Source of the DNA: Microbacterium sp. B35-30 | Lineage (GTDB): Bacteria > Actinomycetota > Actinomycetes > Actinomycetales > Microbacteriaceae | Assembly (NCBI RefSeq): GCF_010634855.1 | Contig: NZ_MWLQ01000035.1 | Coordinates: forward strand, 1-46,958 | DNA length: 46,958 bases | Direction: 5' to 3' | Part shown: positions 45,574-46,958 of the stretch, piece after piece | Layout: each line of letters opens with the position of its first letter | How positions within the stretch are numbered: the stretch's first letter is position 1 | Position numbers and translations under genes: made by a program | Notes under the pieces: model-generated | What the model saw: only the letters and a program-made list of their open reading frames with translations | What the model was told of the DNA's origin: nothing | Databases searched by the model: none

Positions 45574-45579
45574 ATCCTG
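45574..45579 (-). promoter_or_regulatory. Possible -10 box of the DNA glycosylase gene
   Basis: CAGGAT on the minus strand ends 6 nt before the ATG at 45567. The first base departs from TANNNT. GGATGGGG could also act as a ribosome site. Confidence 0.3.
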
Positions 45580-45606
45580 CCATCGCCCGCCGACACGGCG
45601 ATGGTC

Positions 45607-45894
45607 TCACGCGTGCGCGGGCGGCCGGTGCGGGATCGGGTCGGGCTTGAGGGCGCCGAGACTGCGGCACTGCTCCAGCATCTGCACCGCCGCGAGGAAG
45701 AGCATCTCCAGCGAGGCGAAGCGCGCCGTGCCGCAGCCGACCGAGACCCACACGACCTCGTACATGCCGTCGTCACGCAGCTCGACGTAGGCGACGAGAC
45801 GGGAGGGATCGCCCCGGTCGATCGCGTGATCTCGCAGCCGCCACGCGCGATCCGCCAGCGGGGTCAGCACGAGCTGATGGATGTCGTCGCGCAT
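45607..45894 (-). CDS. Small conserved-looking protein, unknown function
   Basis: 95 residues. Mixed alpha/beta in appearance: LVLTPLADRAWRLRDHAI, then YVELRDDGMYEVVWVSVG, FASLEMLFLAAVQMLEQC. No membrane segment or known motif. The ATG at 45894 (MRDDIHQL) has GGAGGGG 3-4 nt upstream, which makes it better than ATG 45918. It follows the 62-residue gene at 45911 by 16 nt and is probably cotranscribed. Confidence 0.6.
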   Translation of the reverse strand: MRDDIHQLVLTPLADRAWRLRDHAIDRGDPSRLVAYVELRDDGMYEVVWVSVGCGTARFASLEMLFLAAVQMLEQCRSLGALKPDPIPHRPPAHA

Positions 45895-45910
45895 GTTCCC
45901 CTCCGCACTC

Positions 45911-46099
45911 TCACTCATGCCGGTCGGCAGGCATGGGTCCCCACCAGGGGTGCTCGTCGGAGGGGCGCCGACGGCGGCGCTCTGCGGCGTCATTGCGTGC
46001 CTGTCGCTCCCCCGGCCTCGTTCCGCGTGGCGATTCGGGCGCCGACGTGTTCGGCGCCGGGTTGTGCGCGACGTCCTCGTCGGCGATGGAATCGGTCAT
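45911..46099 (-). CDS. Small basic hydrophilic protein, unknown function
   Basis: 62 residues. Acidic start MTDSIADEDVAHNPAPN, then an Arg-rich middle with five consecutive arginines (AAERRRRRPSDE) and HPWWGPMPAD near the end. No fold can be named. The strong AGGAGG 6 nt before ATG 46099 is the main support. The next gene on the strand starts 16 nt after its stop, so an operon of two is likely. Confidence 0.55.
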   Translation of the reverse strand: MTDSIADEDVAHNPAPNTSAPESPRGTRPGERQARNDAAERRRRRPSDEHPWWGPMPADRHE

Positions 46100-46218
46100 C
46101 GTCAACCTCCTGCGGTCCGAGGATGCAGCCCCGCGGCCGCGAGGACAAAGGGGTTGACAGCGAACGCGCGACCGGTCGGAGGAGCCGACCGCGGCACGGA
46201 CGCACGTGGAGACCGCCA

Positions 46219-46587
46219 TCAGGCTGCGGGCTGGGCCACCTCGGCTTGTGCCTGCTCCGGCCGCGGCGGGCCGTCGCCCGACGCCGCGAGCAGGCGCACG
46301 TCTGCGAGGTCGAGGACGAGTCCGCCGTTCGAGCTGGCCGCCGCCGCCAGATTCGCGAGCAGAGCGTGATCGATGGCCGGTTCTTCGATGTTCTCGAAGA
46401 CGAACCGCAGCGGGATGGACGGCTCGAGCCACACCGAGGAACGGCCGCTGCCGTCGGGATGACGCCAGGTCAGCATGAAGCTCTCGTTGCGGCGCAGCTT
46501 GGTCGCGACGACGAGTTTGACGTGGGCGAGGAGATGTTCCGGCATGTGCACCGGATCGCCCTCGGCACCGTAGATGAGTTCAGCCAT
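46219..46587 (-). CDS. DUF7882-type small protein
   Basis: 122 residues. MAELIYGAEGDPVHMPEHLLAHVKLV, KLRRNESFMLTWRHPDG, VWLEPSIPLRFVF and ALLANLAAAASSNGGL follow the order of a small protein family common in Microbacteriaceae that I know as DUF7882; the function is unknown. The ATG at 46587 has AAGGAA about 11 nt upstream; ATG 46620 would only add a poorly conserved leader. Not clearly linked to the two genes downstream on the strand, because 119 nt separate them. Confidence 0.75.
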   Translation of the reverse strand: MAELIYGAEGDPVHMPEHLLAHVKLVVATKLRRNESFMLTWRHPDGSGRSSVWLEPSIPLRFVFENIEEPAIDHALLANLAAAASSNGGLVLDLADVRLLAASGDGPPRPEQAQAEVAQPAA

Positions 46588-46625
46588 GGGTGCTGTTCCT
46601 TCCGAAGGCCAGGCCCCCATGATAC

Positions 46626-46637
46626 TTCGTTATCGAA
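46626..46637. promoter_or_regulatory. Palindrome in the gap before the marR gene, possible operator
   Basis: TTCG-TTAT-CGAA. Two other short symmetric sites lie nearby, TTCATCTGAA (46675-46684) and GGTCC-AATA-GGACC (46691-46704). MarR proteins often bind such sites in their own promoter. Which, if any, is used cannot be said. Confidence 0.3.
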
Positions 46638-46704
46638 CTATTCGGTGATGAGACTTTCACCATCGGGTGTTTCATTCATCTGAATTTCATGGTCCAATAG
46701 GACC

Positions 46705-46728
46705 CCGGCGCCAGCATCGCGGCGCCGG
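46705..46728 (+). other. GC-rich hairpin in the leader of the marR gene
   Basis: CCGGCGCC (46705-46712) and GGCGCCGG (46721-46728) form an 8-bp stem with an 8-nt loop. It lies about 20 nt before the start codon and could affect translation. Confidence 0.4.
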
Positions 46729-46748
46729 ACGCAGAGAGGGGCGAAGTC

Positions 46749-46958
46749 GTGATGGTCCAGACCGAGGCTTCCGAACCAGCGGAGAGCGAACGACCTGATG
46801 TCGCCGGGATCCTCGAGCATCTTCGTCTCGCCGAGGCGAAACTCACTCGCCAGCGCGAGCAGCAGAGCGGGATGACCGAGACCGACCGTGCCGCGATGCG
46901 GTATCTGCTCGAGCGCGATGACTCCGAAGAGGTGACCCCCGGAAGGATCGCGCGCGCG
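46749..46958 (+). CDS. MarR family transcriptional regulator, partial (cut by window end)
   Basis: The first 70 codons only. After a hydrophilic start, the sequence LEHLRLAEAKLTRQREQQSG-MTETDRAAMRYLLERDD (a split motif across about residues 21-56) followed by TPGRIARA matches the dimer helix and the first DNA-binding helices of MarR proteins. GTG 46749 and ATG 46752 are in the same frame; AGAGAGGGG lies about 10 nt upstream of both. The recognition helix and wing are beyond the window. Confidence 0.7.
   Translation, partial: MMVQTEASEPAESERPDVAGILEHLRLAEAKLTRQREQQSGMTETDRAAMRYLLERDDSEEVTPGRIARA

Noticed and set aside
46638..46820. 60-codon minus-strand frame over the start of the marR gene
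   Set aside because: No ribosome site, overlaps the better-supported MarR coding region and its control region.

Overview
The window looks like chromosomal DNA of a high-GC actinobacterium, most likely Microbacterium or a close member of the Microbacteriaceae. Grounds: very high GC, GTG starts, leaderless promoters with TANNNT -10 boxes, a 318-residue actinobacterial DapD, a 7Fe ferredoxin next to DapC, a MarP-like protease, and a small protein of the DUF7882 type that I associate with Microbacteriaceae. I saw no rRNA, tRNA, insertion sequence, prophage or CRISPR array. The region reads as core metabolism and transport with a few lineage-specific small genes.

Layout, left half. dapD (+) is followed by a divergent TetR regulator / MFS exporter pair with twin palindromic operators, then citrate synthase (-). 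A lysine-pathway block on the minus strand has fdxA-dapC, a small membrane protein and the azlC-azlD branched-chain amino acid exporter. A secreted pectate lyase (+) has a LacI-type operator-like site upstream and faces typA (-) across a shared terminator. Next comes a peptide-type ABC importer on the minus strand (binding lipoprotein 19380, permeases 17353 and 15834, double ATPase 14001). It is interrupted by a plus-strand PH-domain membrane protein gene. A CPBP-family membrane protein and the glycine cleavage operon gcvT-gcvH-gcvP follow; the operon sits under a tandem glycine riboswitch.

Layout, right half. A MarP-like membrane serine protease precedes a second complete ABC importer (31998 down to 26443), all on the minus strand and tightly overlapping. 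Divergent from it is an NAD-synthesis operon: nrtR-nadA-nadB-nadC-nadS. It combines a Nudix-type repressor, the three enzymes of de novo NAD synthesis and a cysteine desulfurase that probably builds the NadA iron-sulfur cluster. Then come a family 2 glycosyltransferase, an ABC exporter, a second DHA2-type MFS exporter, an AhpD-like protein, a four-helix membrane protein with a 40-residue cysteine-rich peptide gene just upstream, a formamidopyrimidine-DNA-glycosylase-like repair enzyme, three small unknown genes and the start of a MarR regulator cut by the window end.

Structures not explained by ordinary gene calls: a threefold 27-bp in-frame repeat in nadB; a 20-bp inverted repeat in the nadB tail; a 17-bp tandem repeat that supplies the stop codons of two convergent genes; at least nine genes with a -10 box exactly 6-7 nt before the start codon; six extra membrane segments in one DppB-type permease; and an apparent excess of GGATGCC/GGCATCC, which also forms the stems of four terminator hairpins. 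No wholly new multi-gene system is obvious. The best candidates for something undescribed are the cysteine-rich peptide with its membrane-protein neighbour and the repeat-driven changes in nadB.
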